64,000 nt of DNA, taken from positions 1 through 64,000 of the forward strand of contig JAOARX010000006.1 of NCBI GenBank assembly GCA_025210345.1, given 5' to 3'. This DNA comes from Pelagimonas sp. GTDB taxonomy: Bacteria > Pseudomonadota > Alphaproteobacteria > Rhodobacterales > Rhodobacteraceae. Below are positions 16,120 to 25,133 of the stretch, in pieces. A model generated the notes under the pieces. The model did not search any database, was not told where the DNA came from, and worked only from the letters and a program-made list of their open reading frames with translations. The translations under genes and the position numbers were made by a program. Within the stretch, counting starts at the first letter, position 1. The number at the start of each line of letters is the position of its first letter.

Positions 16120-16887
16120 TCACGCGGCTTCCAAAGGACGGGTAAAGATCCCCTGATCATCCAAGGTCTTACGCAGGTCTGCGATGCTAAGCTTGTTCCA
16201 ATGCAACGCCTGAGCCACGGCAACAGCCGAAGCAGAGGTCCCTTGTGTCAGCTCGCGCAGATGATCGGTGGTTCCGATGCCACCGCCGGCCACCACGGGG
16301 ACAGTGACCATATCGGCGACCTTGCCGATCAGATCCAGATCCATCCCTTTGCCCAGCCCTTCCTTGTGAATGGCTGTCAGGATAATTTCACCCGCGCCGC
16401 GATCGGCCACTTCCTTGGCCCATTCCAGCGCCTTGAGACCGGTATGGTTGCGCCCATTGTCAGTCATGACCTGCCAATCGCCATCCCGATAAACCGTCTC
16501 GATCGCCACGACACAGGCCTGTGACCCGAAGGTGCGGGAAATCTCGCTGATCAGCGCGGGATCCCGTGTGGCAGCGGTGTTCAGCGCCACTTTGTCGGCA
16601 CCACAGGCCAACAGCCCGCTCACATCATCCAGTTTGCGCACACCCCCGCCAACAGTCATCGGCACAAAGGTTTCCGAGGCCACCGCCTTGAGAATGTCAT
16701 GCAGCGAATTGCGTTCATACAGCGATGCGACAACATCGGTGAACATCAGCTCGTCCGCGCCCTGCGCCGCATAGGCACGGGCAAACTCGGCCGGATCGCC
16801 AACCTTGCGCCAACCTTCCATTTGCACGCCCTTGATGAGGTTCCTCATCTTGACATCCAATCGGGCAATCAGGCGAAAATTCCGCAT
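16120..16887 (-). CDS. HisF-like cyclase paralogue of sugar amidation
   Basis: 255 residues from the ATG at 16887 (MRNFRLIARLDVK), which lies in an ATGA overlap with the amidotransferase stop; the ORF runs further upstream but without support. It is a TIM barrel with Asp11 of HisF retained, yet the second catalytic Asp of histidine-pathway HisF (Asp130, VVAID) is Glu130 here (VVAIE). The SIDRDGTKSG loop is changed to AIHKEGLGKG. This argues against imidazole-glycerol-phosphate synthesis and for an ammonia-channelling role in nonulosonate amidination. It is clearly paired with the adjacent HisH-like subunit. Confidence 0.85.
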   Translation of the reverse strand: MRNFRLIARLDVKMRNLIKGVQMEGWRKVGDPAEFARAYAAQGADELMFTDVVASLYERNSLHDILKAVASETFVPMTVGGGVRKLDDVSGLLACGADKVALNTAATRDPALISEISRTFGSQACVVAIETVYRDGDWQVMTDNGRNHTGLKALEWAKEVADRGAGEIILTAIHKEGLGKGMDLDLIGKVADMVTVPVVAGGGIGTTDHLRELTQGTSASAVAVAQALHWNKLSIADLRKTLDDQGIFTRPLEAA

Positions 16888-18209
16888 CAGAGATCCGCCA
16901 CCTGATGACGCAGCGCCCATTCGCCGTTTTCATGTTTCCACAAATGCGGCGAGCGGAAGCTATTGGCCAAGGCGTCGAAATACTCTCGTGTCATTTCCGG
17001 GTGCTCGAACATTTTATGCGCTTCGGGAAAGCTTTGTTCGTCTATGGACAGATACTTGAAAATCTCATCCGCCCAGCGCTCGGGGAACTCTCCGTCATAG
17101 CGGCGGATCAGGGCCAGTGCCTCTTCGCGCTCAAGATCCCCTGACCGGACCTCTTGGCTGGCATCATATGTTGCCCGTCCGATGCCGAACTTGATGAAGG
17201 TGGTGTAATAGTGGAAATCGTCGATCTTGTCGTCGATCGAATTGTACTTTGAGTAGGTGCCTGCGGTGCGCTCGGGCGAAGCCTGGAACCCACCGTTTTC
17301 AACCGCAAAGTAATAGGCCGATTGCGGGTGCCATTTCAGATAATACCCCAGATAATGCACCTCTGCGCCCAGATCCTTCAAAGGCGAGACATCCGAAGGA
17401 AGATAGGGGGTCAGATCCGCCTGGCTCAGGCCGAAATTCTCGCGCAGGCTGGCCACGCTTTCGCCGCCAATGAACAGCTGATCATCCGACGTCGACGCGA
17501 AATAGTCATATGACCGCTGCGCATCCGCGTTGTCATCCATCGGGTTGCCATATTCTGCTTCGTTCTCGCCATAGAAAATCAGCGGAATGCCCATCTGGAT
17601 TGCCATCTTGGGGGCAAAGCATTTTTGGCCGATAATGAACGGCTGGAACGGGTGAAAGATGTTTTCAACCGCCAGACGGGTCAGCAAGCGCTTGGAGCGA
17701 CCCGAGGGTGTCATCAGGTAGTTGTCCATGCCCGAATGAATCCAGGCGTTGAAATTGTGAAACCCCCATTCGGTATAAATATTGGGCGCCCATGTCACCG
17801 TCAGCGGGTTCATCCCGTATTTATACTTTAACATCCACGACTGGTAAAAGCTGTCCTTGCCGCCCGATCCCGGAACAAGGCAGTCATATGATCCGTTGCG
17901 GCTGCGGAATTTATCGCACAGGGCGACCAGTTCGGTTTCGCGCTTTTCCCAGTCGATCTCGGCGGTCTTGCGCTCGGCGGTTCGGCAGGCGTCACACACA
18001 CCGTTGTCATCAAAATGGATGGTCTTTTTCGCCGAATCCGCTGTGTGCTTGAACTCAACGGTCGAGTTCGGCCGCTGGTTCGACACACAGCAATTGGCAC
18101 AAAAGGCGACTTCGGATGGCAAACCATATTTTTGACCGGGATTGTTGTTTCCCGGGCTGAACGCATCCCAATCGAGTGTCTGATTCAGTACGTTTGGCTT
18201 AATACCCAT
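16887..18209 (-). CDS. N-acetyl sugar amidotransferase, PseA-like
   Basis: 440 residues, matching the family that turns an N-acetyl group of a bacterial sugar into an acetamidino group (PseA in Campylobacter, WbpG in Pseudomonas). The ATP pyrophosphatase loop PGSGGKDSF lies near residue 113. Cys pairs in FCANCCVSNQRPN and VCDACRTAE look like metal-binding knuckles. It is the first of a leftward trio with the HisF- and HisH-like genes, which would deliver ammonia. The probable substrate here is a legionaminic-type acid or its CMP form, but amidation of another amino sugar is possible. Confidence 0.85.
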   Translation of the reverse strand: MGIKPNVLNQTLDWDAFSPGNNNPGQKYGLPSEVAFCANCCVSNQRPNSTVEFKHTADSAKKTIHFDDNGVCDACRTAERKTAEIDWEKRETELVALCDKFRSRNGSYDCLVPGSGGKDSFYQSWMLKYKYGMNPLTVTWAPNIYTEWGFHNFNAWIHSGMDNYLMTPSGRSKRLLTRLAVENIFHPFQPFIIGQKCFAPKMAIQMGIPLIFYGENEAEYGNPMDDNADAQRSYDYFASTSDDQLFIGGESVASLRENFGLSQADLTPYLPSDVSPLKDLGAEVHYLGYYLKWHPQSAYYFAVENGGFQASPERTAGTYSKYNSIDDKIDDFHYYTTFIKFGIGRATYDASQEVRSGDLEREEALALIRRYDGEFPERWADEIFKYLSIDEQSFPEAHKMFEHPEMTREYFDALANSFRSPHLWKHENGEWALRHQVADL

Positions 18210-18269
18210 AAGTGTCTCTCCTTCAGACCCTCTGTGACATGTCCCAGAGGCAACGCCAAGCCCTTTAGG

Positions 18270-18788
18270 CTATGACAATGCTGAACGAAACGCGAAAAGC
18301 GCGGCGATGAAAAAGGCGCTACCAAGTCCAAGCACCGTCAGGAGCTGGGTCAAAACCAGATCCCTGCCCGTCCCGCGCAACCGGGTCTTCCCCCGACGTC
18401 GGTTCATCCAAGAACTACATGTCCGGCCGGTGAAGAACCGCAGCAGCCAATGCTTTGGCCAAGACGACAAGACTACGCCATTGCCCATTTCAAGATCCGC
18501 CTGATTCAAATGGGGAATCCCCTTTTGTTGGTATGGGTAAACTTTGGGGACTGCATCCGAATTGATGTGAATCAATCCTTTACCGGCTTGTGAACGGTAA
18601 TCCACAAATTGGTCCAAAACCCGCCGACGGGCCTTGGCATGTGACACCCGTTGGTTCACATGGATGCTGCAAAGCACAAGATTTTGGCAAATTTCTAAAC
18701 GAGCGCGGGTTTTCGCCCTACCGTGCCGGACACCCCATGACTTTGGATCCGCTGGATACGTCCTTGACCACGACCGCCCCAGCCCCAA
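18270..18788 (-). CDS. Uncertain ORF between the acetyltransferase and amidotransferase genes
   Basis: The 508 bases between 18210 and 18717 hold one open frame whose last 140 or so codons look protein-like: an IHVNQRVSHAKARRRVLDQF stretch (20 residues), then SDAVPKVYPYQQKG, and a C-terminal hydrophobic helix ending FFIAALFAFRSALS. No family is recognised. The start is unclear: the frame runs 71 bases back into the acetyltransferase gene, and a GTG near 18686 is as plausible as the first codon. The base composition looks less GC-rich than the flanks around 18500-18700. It could be a real membrane-anchored small protein of the operon or the tail of a decayed gene. Confidence 0.3.
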   Translation of the reverse strand: MGLGRSWSRTYPADPKSWGVRHGRAKTRARLEICQNLVLCSIHVNQRVSHAKARRRVLDQFVDYRSQAGKGLIHINSDAVPKVYPYQQKGIPHLNQADLEMGNGVVLSSWPKHWLLRFFTGRTCSSWMNRRRGKTRLRGTGRDLVLTQLLTVLGLGSAFFIAALFAFRSALS

Positions 18789-19320
18789 TCACCGCATTGT
18801 CACCGATGCGGATGCCCTCGCGTATGACCGCGCCTGCGCCCAGGTGTGACCCGGCCCCCACATGAACCCCACCACAAAGTATCGCACCCGGCGCGATATG
18901 GCTGTGCGCCCCAATCTGGCAATCATGCTCAACAATGGAACCGGTGTTGATGATCGTGTTCTCGCCGAGCGACACATTGGGCTGAATCACCGCGCGCGCC
19001 ATGATCTGCACCCCCGGCCCCAGATCAGGTGGTGCCGCCAGTATCGCGGACGGATGGATCACCCCTGAGACGTCAAATCCCAAAGCGCGGGCGCAGTCAT
19101 ACAATTTGCGGCGCAGCGGGATCGCTCCGACACCGTTCAACAGCACATAGTCGCGCGACAGATCCGCCAGCGCATCGTCCGAGCCCAGCCATTTCGGCAT
19201 GCCGAATGCGGGCGCGTGCGGGGCGATCACCCCGAAAACGGGTTCGTGCCAGGCGGCGAGAACCACACGGGCATGCCCCCCGCCTCCCAGCAATACGGAC
19301 TGCGCATGCGCCGCTGTCAT
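18718..19320 (-). CDS. NeuD/LegH-type sugar O/N-acetyltransferase
   Basis: 200 residues, of the NeuD/PglD family. A Rossmann-like N-terminus (SVLLGGGGHARVV) is followed from about residue 90 by left-handed beta-helix hexapeptide repeats (IINTGSIVEHDCQIGAHSHI, 20 residues) and ends GCPAR. In the legionaminic pathway this enzyme N-acetylates the 4-amino sugar made by LegC (LegH). Sialic acid O-acetylation, as by NeuD, is the alternative. The start ATG overlaps the legI stop, and it ends the tightly coupled leg operon. Confidence 0.8.
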   Translation of the reverse strand: MTAAHAQSVLLGGGGHARVVLAAWHEPVFGVIAPHAPAFGMPKWLGSDDALADLSRDYVLLNGVGAIPLRRKLYDCARALGFDVSGVIHPSAILAAPPDLGPGVQIMARAVIQPNVSLGENTIINTGSIVEHDCQIGAHSHIAPGAILCGGVHVGAGSHLGAGAVIREGIRIGDNAVIGAGAVVVKDVSSGSKVMGCPAR

Positions 19321-20396
19321 GGCAAAAGATCCCCCTCGGACAGATCACGGTCCAAGGTCGTGCCAATCCGGTCCCAAAGCGTCATGGGGCTTGGGCCTGT
19401 GCCCGGTCTCTTGACCGCAATATCGCGATCCGTCAGCATATGCCCCGCAGGCAGATCACGCGCCGCATGAAGCGCCTTGCGCGCCACCGCGCGGTTGCGA
19501 ATTTCTGGCCCCGAAGGTTGTTTGACCCCATCGCCCAGCGCGCTTTCGATCCGTCGAATGTCACGGACCAGCGATGTCAGTTCATCCGGCTCAACCGAAG
19601 CGGCATGGTCGGGGCCCGGCAACGTGCGATCCAGGGTAAAATGCTTTTCGATCATCTTGGCCCCACGCGCCACGGCGGCAAGGCTGATGGCGGGGCCTTC
19701 GGTGTGATCAGAATAGCCGACCGGCAGGCCAAAGGCGGCAGACAGCGTATCGACCGCCCGTAGATTGGTGTCTTCGACGGCGGCGGGGTATTCGGTGGTG
19801 CAATGCATCAAGGTCACACGTCCAACAAGGCGTTGGCGCGCATCGGGGTCACACAAGGCGCGGGAGAAATCCGCGCGCGTTGCAGGGGCTGCATCGCTCA
19901 TCAGGCCAAACGCCAATACCCCCAGCGCCTCTTCGACCTCGGCCAGGCTGGCCATGCCGGTGGACAAGATCACATGTGCACCCGACCGAACCGCAGCAAG
20001 CAGGATCGGCGCATTAGTCATTTCACCTGACCCAAGTTTGAGGGTCTGCAATCCCAGCCCTTCGGTCAGAAACTGCAATGACCCCAAGTCAAACGGGGAC
20101 GACAGGAAACCGATGCCCTGCGTTTCACAATGTGCCATCAGCGCACGCGTGTCGTCGTGGGACAGGGCCAGCTTGCGCAGCATATCAAGCTGGCTTTCGC
20201 CGCCGCCGGTCTGACGCGTTTGATAAGCAGCTTTCGGAGCCTTGGCGCTGGCCAGCGCCTCGGGGTCAAAGGTCTGGAACTTGACCAGATCCGCGCCCGC
20301 ACGGGCGGCTTGCTCAACCAACTCAAAGGCCATGCCGAGATCGCCGTTATGGTTTACACCGGCCTCGGCAATGATCAGCGTCTGATTCCGATTCAT
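19317..20396 (-). CDS. legI: N,N'-diacetyllegionaminate (NeuB-type) synthase
   Basis: 359 residues from the ATG at 20396 (MNRNQTLIIAEAGVNHNG), chosen because it overlaps the legG stop and matches the family start; the open frame continues upstream without support. It is a TIM barrel that condenses a 2,4-diacetamido hexose with phosphoenolpyruvate: VKFQTFDPE, LKLGSGEMTN and GYSDHT are family blocks. A C-terminal antifreeze-like/SAF domain (AARDLPAGHMLTDRDIAVKR, 20 residues) is complete. Neighbours favour legionaminate over Neu5Ac or pseudaminate. Confidence 0.88.
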   Translation of the reverse strand: MNRNQTLIIAEAGVNHNGDLGMAFELVEQAARAGADLVKFQTFDPEALASAKAPKAAYQTRQTGGGESQLDMLRKLALSHDDTRALMAHCETQGIGFLSSPFDLGSLQFLTEGLGLQTLKLGSGEMTNAPILLAAVRSGAHVILSTGMASLAEVEEALGVLAFGLMSDAAPATRADFSRALCDPDARQRLVGRVTLMHCTTEYPAAVEDTNLRAVDTLSAAFGLPVGYSDHTEGPAISLAAVARGAKMIEKHFTLDRTLPGPDHAASVEPDELTSLVRDIRRIESALGDGVKQPSGPEIRNRAVARKALHAARDLPAGHMLTDRDIAVKRPGTGPSPMTLWDRIGTTLDRDLSEGDLLP

Positions 20397-21556
20397 ATCC
20401 TGTGCTCCCAATCCACAAAGCGTTTTTGCAAAAGCGCCGCCGGGTTGCTGATCGCGCCAAGGGTCTGCGCGATGATCTCGGCGGCCTTTCCGGTCCCGTA
20501 GGGGTTTGTGACCTCTCCCATGGAGCACTCTCGCGACAGTGTCAGCGCCTTGGCGATGGCTTGGGTGATCACGTCTGGCTGTGCGTCGGCGTCAATCACG
20601 GTTGGCGCTTTCAGACGACCCGCCTGACGCGATCCGATGTTGACGGTTGGCAAGGAAAAGCTGGGGGCTTCGTACAGGCCGCTGGAGGAATTCCCGATCA
20701 TCACATCGGCATGGCGTAGCGCCGAAAAGTAACGCAGCGATCCCAGGGTCTCACGGAAAACCGCGTTTGGCCGTTCCTTGGCCAGTGCCCCAAAGGCGGC
20801 ATCAATCTCGGGTCCTCCGGGATCAAGATTGCTGCCTGATAGCAAAAGTTGCAGATCAGGGAACGCCTGTAGCGCCTGCAACACTGCATCAAGAGGGGCC
20901 AAGGGATCGTCGCCCAGGGTTTCGGGATGTAGGCTTATCAGTGCAAAGGGCTGGTTTGGATTCAACCCCAAATCCGCGCAAAATTCGCCTTTGCTCATGG
21001 GGGGCAGCGCCAGAATGCGATCAATGCCTGGACTTCCACTTTCGACAATTCGCGCTGGGTCTTCACCCATCTGCGCCAGCCTTTGGGCGGCATCCGCGCT
21101 TGAAACAAAATGCAAATGGCTGAGTTTCGAAACCGCGTGACGGATCGCATCGTCAAAGGCGCCAAAGGTCAGATCCCCACCACACAAATGCGCAATCGGC
21201 AGGCGGGCAATGGTGGCCGCCGTCACCAGCGGCAACAGCTCATACCGATCCCCGAGGATCATCATCAGATCCGGGGAAAGTCGCTCAATCAGCGCCCCCG
21301 TTTGCGCACAGGCCTCACCCACGCCAGCCGTAAGATGGGACGGACGCATGTCGCCCGTTGTGGGCAATGGCATGGCAATGCGATGCGTCTGCGAAAACCC
21401 ATCGTCGCGGATCTGGGTCAGGCTTTCGGGGGACACAAGATGCTGGCCGGTCACCGCCACGTCTATTTGAAACCCGGGCGTCGTGCTCAGATGCCCAAGG
21501 ACAGGGGCAAGCAACCCCCAATCGGCACGGGTGGTTGTGACGGCGAGGATCTTCAC
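20393..21556 (-). CDS. legG: Hydrolysing nucleotide-sugar 2-epimerase, NeuC/LegG type
   Basis: 387 residues starting at GTG 21556 (VKILAVTTTRADWGLL), which sits in a GTGA overlap with the legC stop. The open frame extends 18 codons further but into legC. The GT-B-like family blocks DRYELLPLVTAA, HLCGGDLT and the C-terminal NSSSGLYEAP with NIGSRQAGRL match hydrolysing UDP- or GDP-sugar 2-epimerases. It would release 2,4-diacetamido-trideoxymannose for LegI. Coupled by 4-base overlaps to both neighbours. Confidence 0.88.
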   Translation of the reverse strand: MKILAVTTTRADWGLLAPVLGHLSTTPGFQIDVAVTGQHLVSPESLTQIRDDGFSQTHRIAMPLPTTGDMRPSHLTAGVGEACAQTGALIERLSPDLMMILGDRYELLPLVTAATIARLPIAHLCGGDLTFGAFDDAIRHAVSKLSHLHFVSSADAAQRLAQMGEDPARIVESGSPGIDRILALPPMSKGEFCADLGLNPNQPFALISLHPETLGDDPLAPLDAVLQALQAFPDLQLLLSGSNLDPGGPEIDAAFGALAKERPNAVFRETLGSLRYFSALRHADVMIGNSSSGLYEAPSFSLPTVNIGSRQAGRLKAPTVIDADAQPDVITQAIAKALTLSRECSMGEVTNPYGTGKAAEIIAQTLGAISNPAALLQKRFVDWEHRI

Positions 21557-22758
21557 GATTGAGGCACCCCATTGTGCGTGTCTGCCAGATGCGCGGAGGA
21601 CGGCAGGCAAATCACCCGCGAAACCATCTCGTTGGTGACGCTCAGATCGCCGCGCGGATGATCGGCATACATGGTCAGGCTGTGCATCGGGCGCCAGATC
21701 GGCCTGGTGTGAAACCCGGCCGAATTGGTCGCATCCAGCAACGCATCACGCGCGCCGGCCCGTTCCTCATCCAATACGATGGCATTCAGCCAATTGTTTG
21801 GAACGCAGTCAGGCGACGCGGAAAACACCGCTGCGCCATCAAAATCGCGGAACAACTCAGCATAGCGACGGGCCAGCCGCGCCTTGCGCGCCAACCGATC
21901 GGGCAATTGTTCCATCTGGGCACAGCCCAGCGCGGCATTCAGATTGGGCAAACGATAGTTCCAGGCGATGGCATCGTGCTCAAAATCCCACGCATGCGGA
22001 CGTTTTGCGGTGGTTGTCAGGTGTTTCACCCGTTTGGCAAGGTCAGCATTGTCGGTGACCACAACACCTCCGCCGCCCGTGGTAAGGATCTTGTTGCCGT
22101 TAAAAGACAGGGCGGAAATCGTGCCGTAGCTACCACAGGGCCGCCCTTTGTAGAGACTGCCCAACCCCTCGGCCGCATCTTCGACAACGGGCACATCATA
22201 GCTGTTTGCGACAGCCATCAGCCCATCCACATCGACAGGATGCCCAAAGATATGCACAGGTACGATCGCCGCAATGCGTCGCCCCGTTTCACGGTTGAAC
22301 AGGCCCTCTGATCGGCGTTCCCCAATCGCATCCAACCGGTCCGCCAGCGCCTTGGGACAAATCCCAAGCGTGGTCTTTTCGACGTCCACGAAATGTGGGG
22401 TCGCCCCGGTGTGTGACACCGCATTGGCCGTTGCGACAAAGGTCAGGCTGGGCATCAGGACTTCGCTATCGGCGCCAACCCCCGCGACATGCAACGCCAC
22501 CTGCAACGCAGATGTGCCGTTTGACACCGCCACCCCATGTGCAACCCCACAAGCCTGGGCGACCTGGCTCTCAAAGCGCTCGACATAGCTGCCGGCGGAC
22601 GACACCCAACCGCTGTCCAGCGTATCGCGGACATAGTCCCATTCAGCCCCGGAAAACTCGGGCTCGTGCAGGGCCAGAGGGCGCGGATGCCCCCAGGCCA
22701 ACACCTCAAGCCGATCCAAGAGGGTCTCGGTCAGGCGTTTCGTGAAATCCGCAGTCAT
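21553..22758 (-). CDS. legC: PLP-dependent aminotransferase, LegC type
   Basis: 401 residues, of the DegT/DnrJ/EryC1 family of sugar aminotransferases. The PLP lysine is in ALSFNGNKILTTGGGG. VVEDAAEGLGS carries the aspartate that holds the pyridine ring. It should aminate the 4-keto product of LegB. LegC-type proteins are larger than most family members and begin, as here, with a helical N-terminus before the HEPEFSGAEW block. ATGA overlap with the legB stop. Confidence 0.87.
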   Translation of the reverse strand: MTADFTKRLTETLLDRLEVLAWGHPRPLALHEPEFSGAEWDYVRDTLDSGWVSSAGSYVERFESQVAQACGVAHGVAVSNGTSALQVALHVAGVGADSEVLMPSLTFVATANAVSHTGATPHFVDVEKTTLGICPKALADRLDAIGERRSEGLFNRETGRRIAAIVPVHIFGHPVDVDGLMAVANSYDVPVVEDAAEGLGSLYKGRPCGSYGTISALSFNGNKILTTGGGGVVVTDNADLAKRVKHLTTTAKRPHAWDFEHDAIAWNYRLPNLNAALGCAQMEQLPDRLARKARLARRYAELFRDFDGAAVFSASPDCVPNNWLNAIVLDEERAGARDALLDATNSAGFHTRPIWRPMHSLTMYADHPRGDLSVTNEMVSRVICLPSSAHLADTHNGVPQS

Positions 22759-23765
22759 CAGATATTGTACCGATCTGTTTTATAGGCCGCCAGATTTGCC
22801 GGATCCGAGAACCACTCGGCGGTCTCTGCAAGTCCGCGCTTGAAACCTTCGCGACCCCCGAATTCGGGGGACCAACCAAAGCGTTCCTGGGCGAGTTGTG
22901 TTCCAGCAAACAGACGTTCGACTTCGCTGGATTCGGGACGCATGCGGGCGGGATCTTGGGTAATCTCTACCTCTGCACCCATCGCTTCGGCGATCAGGGC
23001 TGCGGTATCGGCGATGGAAATCTCGAAACCGGACCCGATGTTGGTGACCTGGCCCAGCGCCGCATCGCAGTTCATCGCCTGAATAAAGCCCTGCGCCGTG
23101 TCGCGCACAAAGGTAAAGTCGCGCGTCGGGTGCAATGCGCCCAGCTGAATTTCGCGCGCACCTGCGGCGATCTGGCTGACCACGGTGGGAATGACCGCAC
23201 GGGCAGATTGCCGGGGCCCATAGGTGTTGAACGGACGCAACACACCGACGGGCACGTCAAAGGACTGATAATACGACAGCGCCAACTGATCCGCCGCGGT
23301 TTTCGTCGCCGCATAGGGCGATTGGGCGTTCAAAGGGTGCTCTTCCGTGATGGGAACAAACTGCGCGGTTCCATAAACTTCGGAGGTCGACGTGACGATC
23401 AGGCGCGCGGTTTCATGACGACGCGCGGCCTGAAGCACGTTCAGGGTTCCGGTCATATTGGTTTCAACATAGGCCGCCGGTGCGACATAGCTAAAGGGAA
23501 TGGCGATCAGAGCAGCCAGATGCAGGACCGCGCCACAACCCTGCACAGCATCCGCAACACCATGGGGGTCGCGAATATCGCCTGTGACCACCTCGAACTG
23601 ACCTGCAACGTCCGGTGAGATCCGATCCAGCCACCCCCACGAATTAAAGGAGTTATACAGCGCAAAGGCACGCACCGGATACCCGGCCCGCACGAGGGCT
23701 TCGACCAGGTGAGAGCCGATAAAACCATCTGCGCCAGTGACCAGAACGGGGGCTTTTTGGGACAT
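22758..23765 (-). CDS. legB: NAD-dependent nucleotide-sugar 4,6-dehydratase, LegB type
   Basis: 335 residues from the ATG at 23765 (MSQKAPVLVTGADGFIGSHL, 20 residues), preceded by AAAGGTG; the longer frame reading is unsupported. Short-chain dehydrogenase fold with the NAD loop GADGFIGSH and the catalytic Y-x3-K in SPYAATKTAADQ. It makes the 4-keto-6-deoxy intermediate of the legionaminate route, GDP-linked if the PtmE assignment is right. It is the first leg gene of the operon, following the sulfotransferase-like gene after 22 bases. Confidence 0.87.
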   Translation of the reverse strand: MSQKAPVLVTGADGFIGSHLVEALVRAGYPVRAFALYNSFNSWGWLDRISPDVAGQFEVVTGDIRDPHGVADAVQGCGAVLHLAALIAIPFSYVAPAAYVETNMTGTLNVLQAARRHETARLIVTSTSEVYGTAQFVPITEEHPLNAQSPYAATKTAADQLALSYYQSFDVPVGVLRPFNTYGPRQSARAVIPTVVSQIAAGAREIQLGALHPTRDFTFVRDTAQGFIQAMNCDAALGQVTNIGSGFEISIADTAALIAEAMGAEVEITQDPARMRPESSEVERLFAGTQLAQERFGWSPEFGGREGFKRGLAETAEWFSDPANLAAYKTDRYNI

Positions 23766-23787
23766 GGAGAACACCTTTTCAGTTTTG

Positions 23788-24789
23788 TTACGGGCGGCGC
23801 GGCTTGTGCAGCCCAAATACGCGCTTGATACGATAGACCAGCCAGTTCGGCGGTGGCGGGGCTTTGATCAGGGCCAACACGGCAGACACCTGTGCCGGAG
23901 CAAGGCTGATCTCTTGAGGAGATTGCACCTCGGTTTCCGGGGTTGTTACCTGCATCGGAGCGTTGATCAAGGCCTCAAGCCGCGCAAGATGCGGATTCAA
24001 GGGGGCCAGCCCAAGGGCTGCGCGCGCCTCATAGCTGGTCCGGCGGTCAGGCTCTGGGGCTTTGTCGGATCGGCTGATCTGTTTGAATTGCCTGCGCAAC
24101 GCCATGGCGGCCCGCGGGTCACGAACCTGCATTTGATCCAGAAGTTCCGCCTCACCCAACGAAGGCGAGATATTCACCTCACCTTCGGGAATGACCGGCA
24201 AGTCGGAAATGCCAAGCCAGGCACACAGGGTATCCAACAGTTTTTGACCGGGCCCATAGGCAACCGGGGTCCAGGCGACATCGAAATCGCCGGTGTCGGC
24301 GTCGTCAATGCTATCTAGGAACAACGGCAGTTCCTTGTGAAGCTCATACCCGGTTTTGATCCAGATATCGAAAGGCCCCACATTGTGAACCCCGGCCCGA
24401 TGGCAATAGGCAGAAATGGCATGGGGTATGGGTGGTCGGAAATAGGCCAATAGATGGATTTTGCTGATGCCCAGCGCCCGTGCCGCAGTCACAAGAGCCT
24501 GACGCTGATCTTTGACAATCACCTGATGATAAAGATGTTCGGACGACAACAGCACCCGATGAGCACCGACCGATTTTGCCTGAGCCACATGTTCGGTCAA
24601 AAATTGGCTCACCGTTGCGGTATCCCCGTCCCGCAGTGCAAAGGCAAGCGCCTTGGCATTGCCGCTGTGACGCCCCCCTTTGAAATAACTGATCCCCGCC
24701 GCCGCAAGAGGATCAGGGTTGGCACGCAACACGCTTTGCACAAAAGAGGAGCCAGCCTTGTTCAGACCGACGTGAATAAAACATTCCAT
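23788..24789 (-). CDS. Sulfotransferase-like P-loop protein
   Basis: 333 residues. The N-terminal loop FIHVGLNKAGSSFVQS resembles the 5'-phosphosulfate-binding loop of PAPS-dependent sulfotransferases, and LLSSEHLYHQ and LLAYFRPPIPHAISAYCHR resemble the later 3'-phosphate-binding strand. The C-terminal 100 residues are Pro/Ala-rich and unassigned. GAGAGGA precedes the ATG. It leads the leg operon, so it may sulfate the nonulosonate-containing glycan, but substrate is unknown. It is the most divergent of the four sulfotransferase-like genes here. Confidence 0.6.
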   Translation of the reverse strand: MECFIHVGLNKAGSSFVQSVLRANPDPLAAAGISYFKGGRHSGNAKALAFALRDGDTATVSQFLTEHVAQAKSVGAHRVLLSSEHLYHQVIVKDQRQALVTAARALGISKIHLLAYFRPPIPHAISAYCHRAGVHNVGPFDIWIKTGYELHKELPLFLDSIDDADTGDFDVAWTPVAYGPGQKLLDTLCAWLGISDLPVIPEGEVNISPSLGEAELLDQMQVRDPRAAMALRRQFKQISRSDKAPEPDRRTSYEARAALGLAPLNPHLARLEALINAPMQVTTPETEVQSPQEISLAPAQVSAVLALIKAPPPPNWLVYRIKRVFGLHKPRRP

Positions 24790-25133
24790 GGTTCCTCTCC
24801 GTGTGATCGCTTTTCAGATGCGATAGGGATAGGCCGCCTGTCAACTGACCTGCTGATGTTTATGCGTCCCTGATCGGCGATCCGAGGCATATGACAGCAT
24901 TTGACCAAGGCCCCAGATCGTTGGCCCACTGTTTTCCACGTTTTCGGGAGCCGGCAATCGGGCGTAACCACCCCACGCGCTGATCGCGCCAAGGGCGCCT
25001 GTAACGACAGAACCACGCAACGTTCCGATGTCCTGCCATTCACAGATTGGTATCGGTTGACCCAGCAAGAAGAGTCATCGAAAAGGCTCATAGAGATATA
25101 TGCGTTTGCAGACCAATAAAGGACATTGGACAA
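24790..25133. other. Divergent intergenic region sulfotransferase / manC
   Basis: 344 bases. It must carry the promoter of the leftward leg operon and that of manC. A TTGACC hexamer at about 25057 with an AT-rich stretch near 25090-25100 could serve manC, though the spacing is long. Short open frames here match nothing I know. Confidence 0.4.

Noticed and set aside
15448..16887. Histidine biosynthesis genes hisH and hisF
   Set aside because: No other his genes are near, the HisF Asp130 position is Glu, and the pair is coupled to an N-acetyl sugar amidotransferase, so they belong to sugar amidation.
24841..25068. Small minus-strand ORF of 75 codons upstream of the sulfotransferase-like gene
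   Set aside because: It reads fairly protein-like, but begins with TTG, has no clear ribosome site and matches nothing I recognise.
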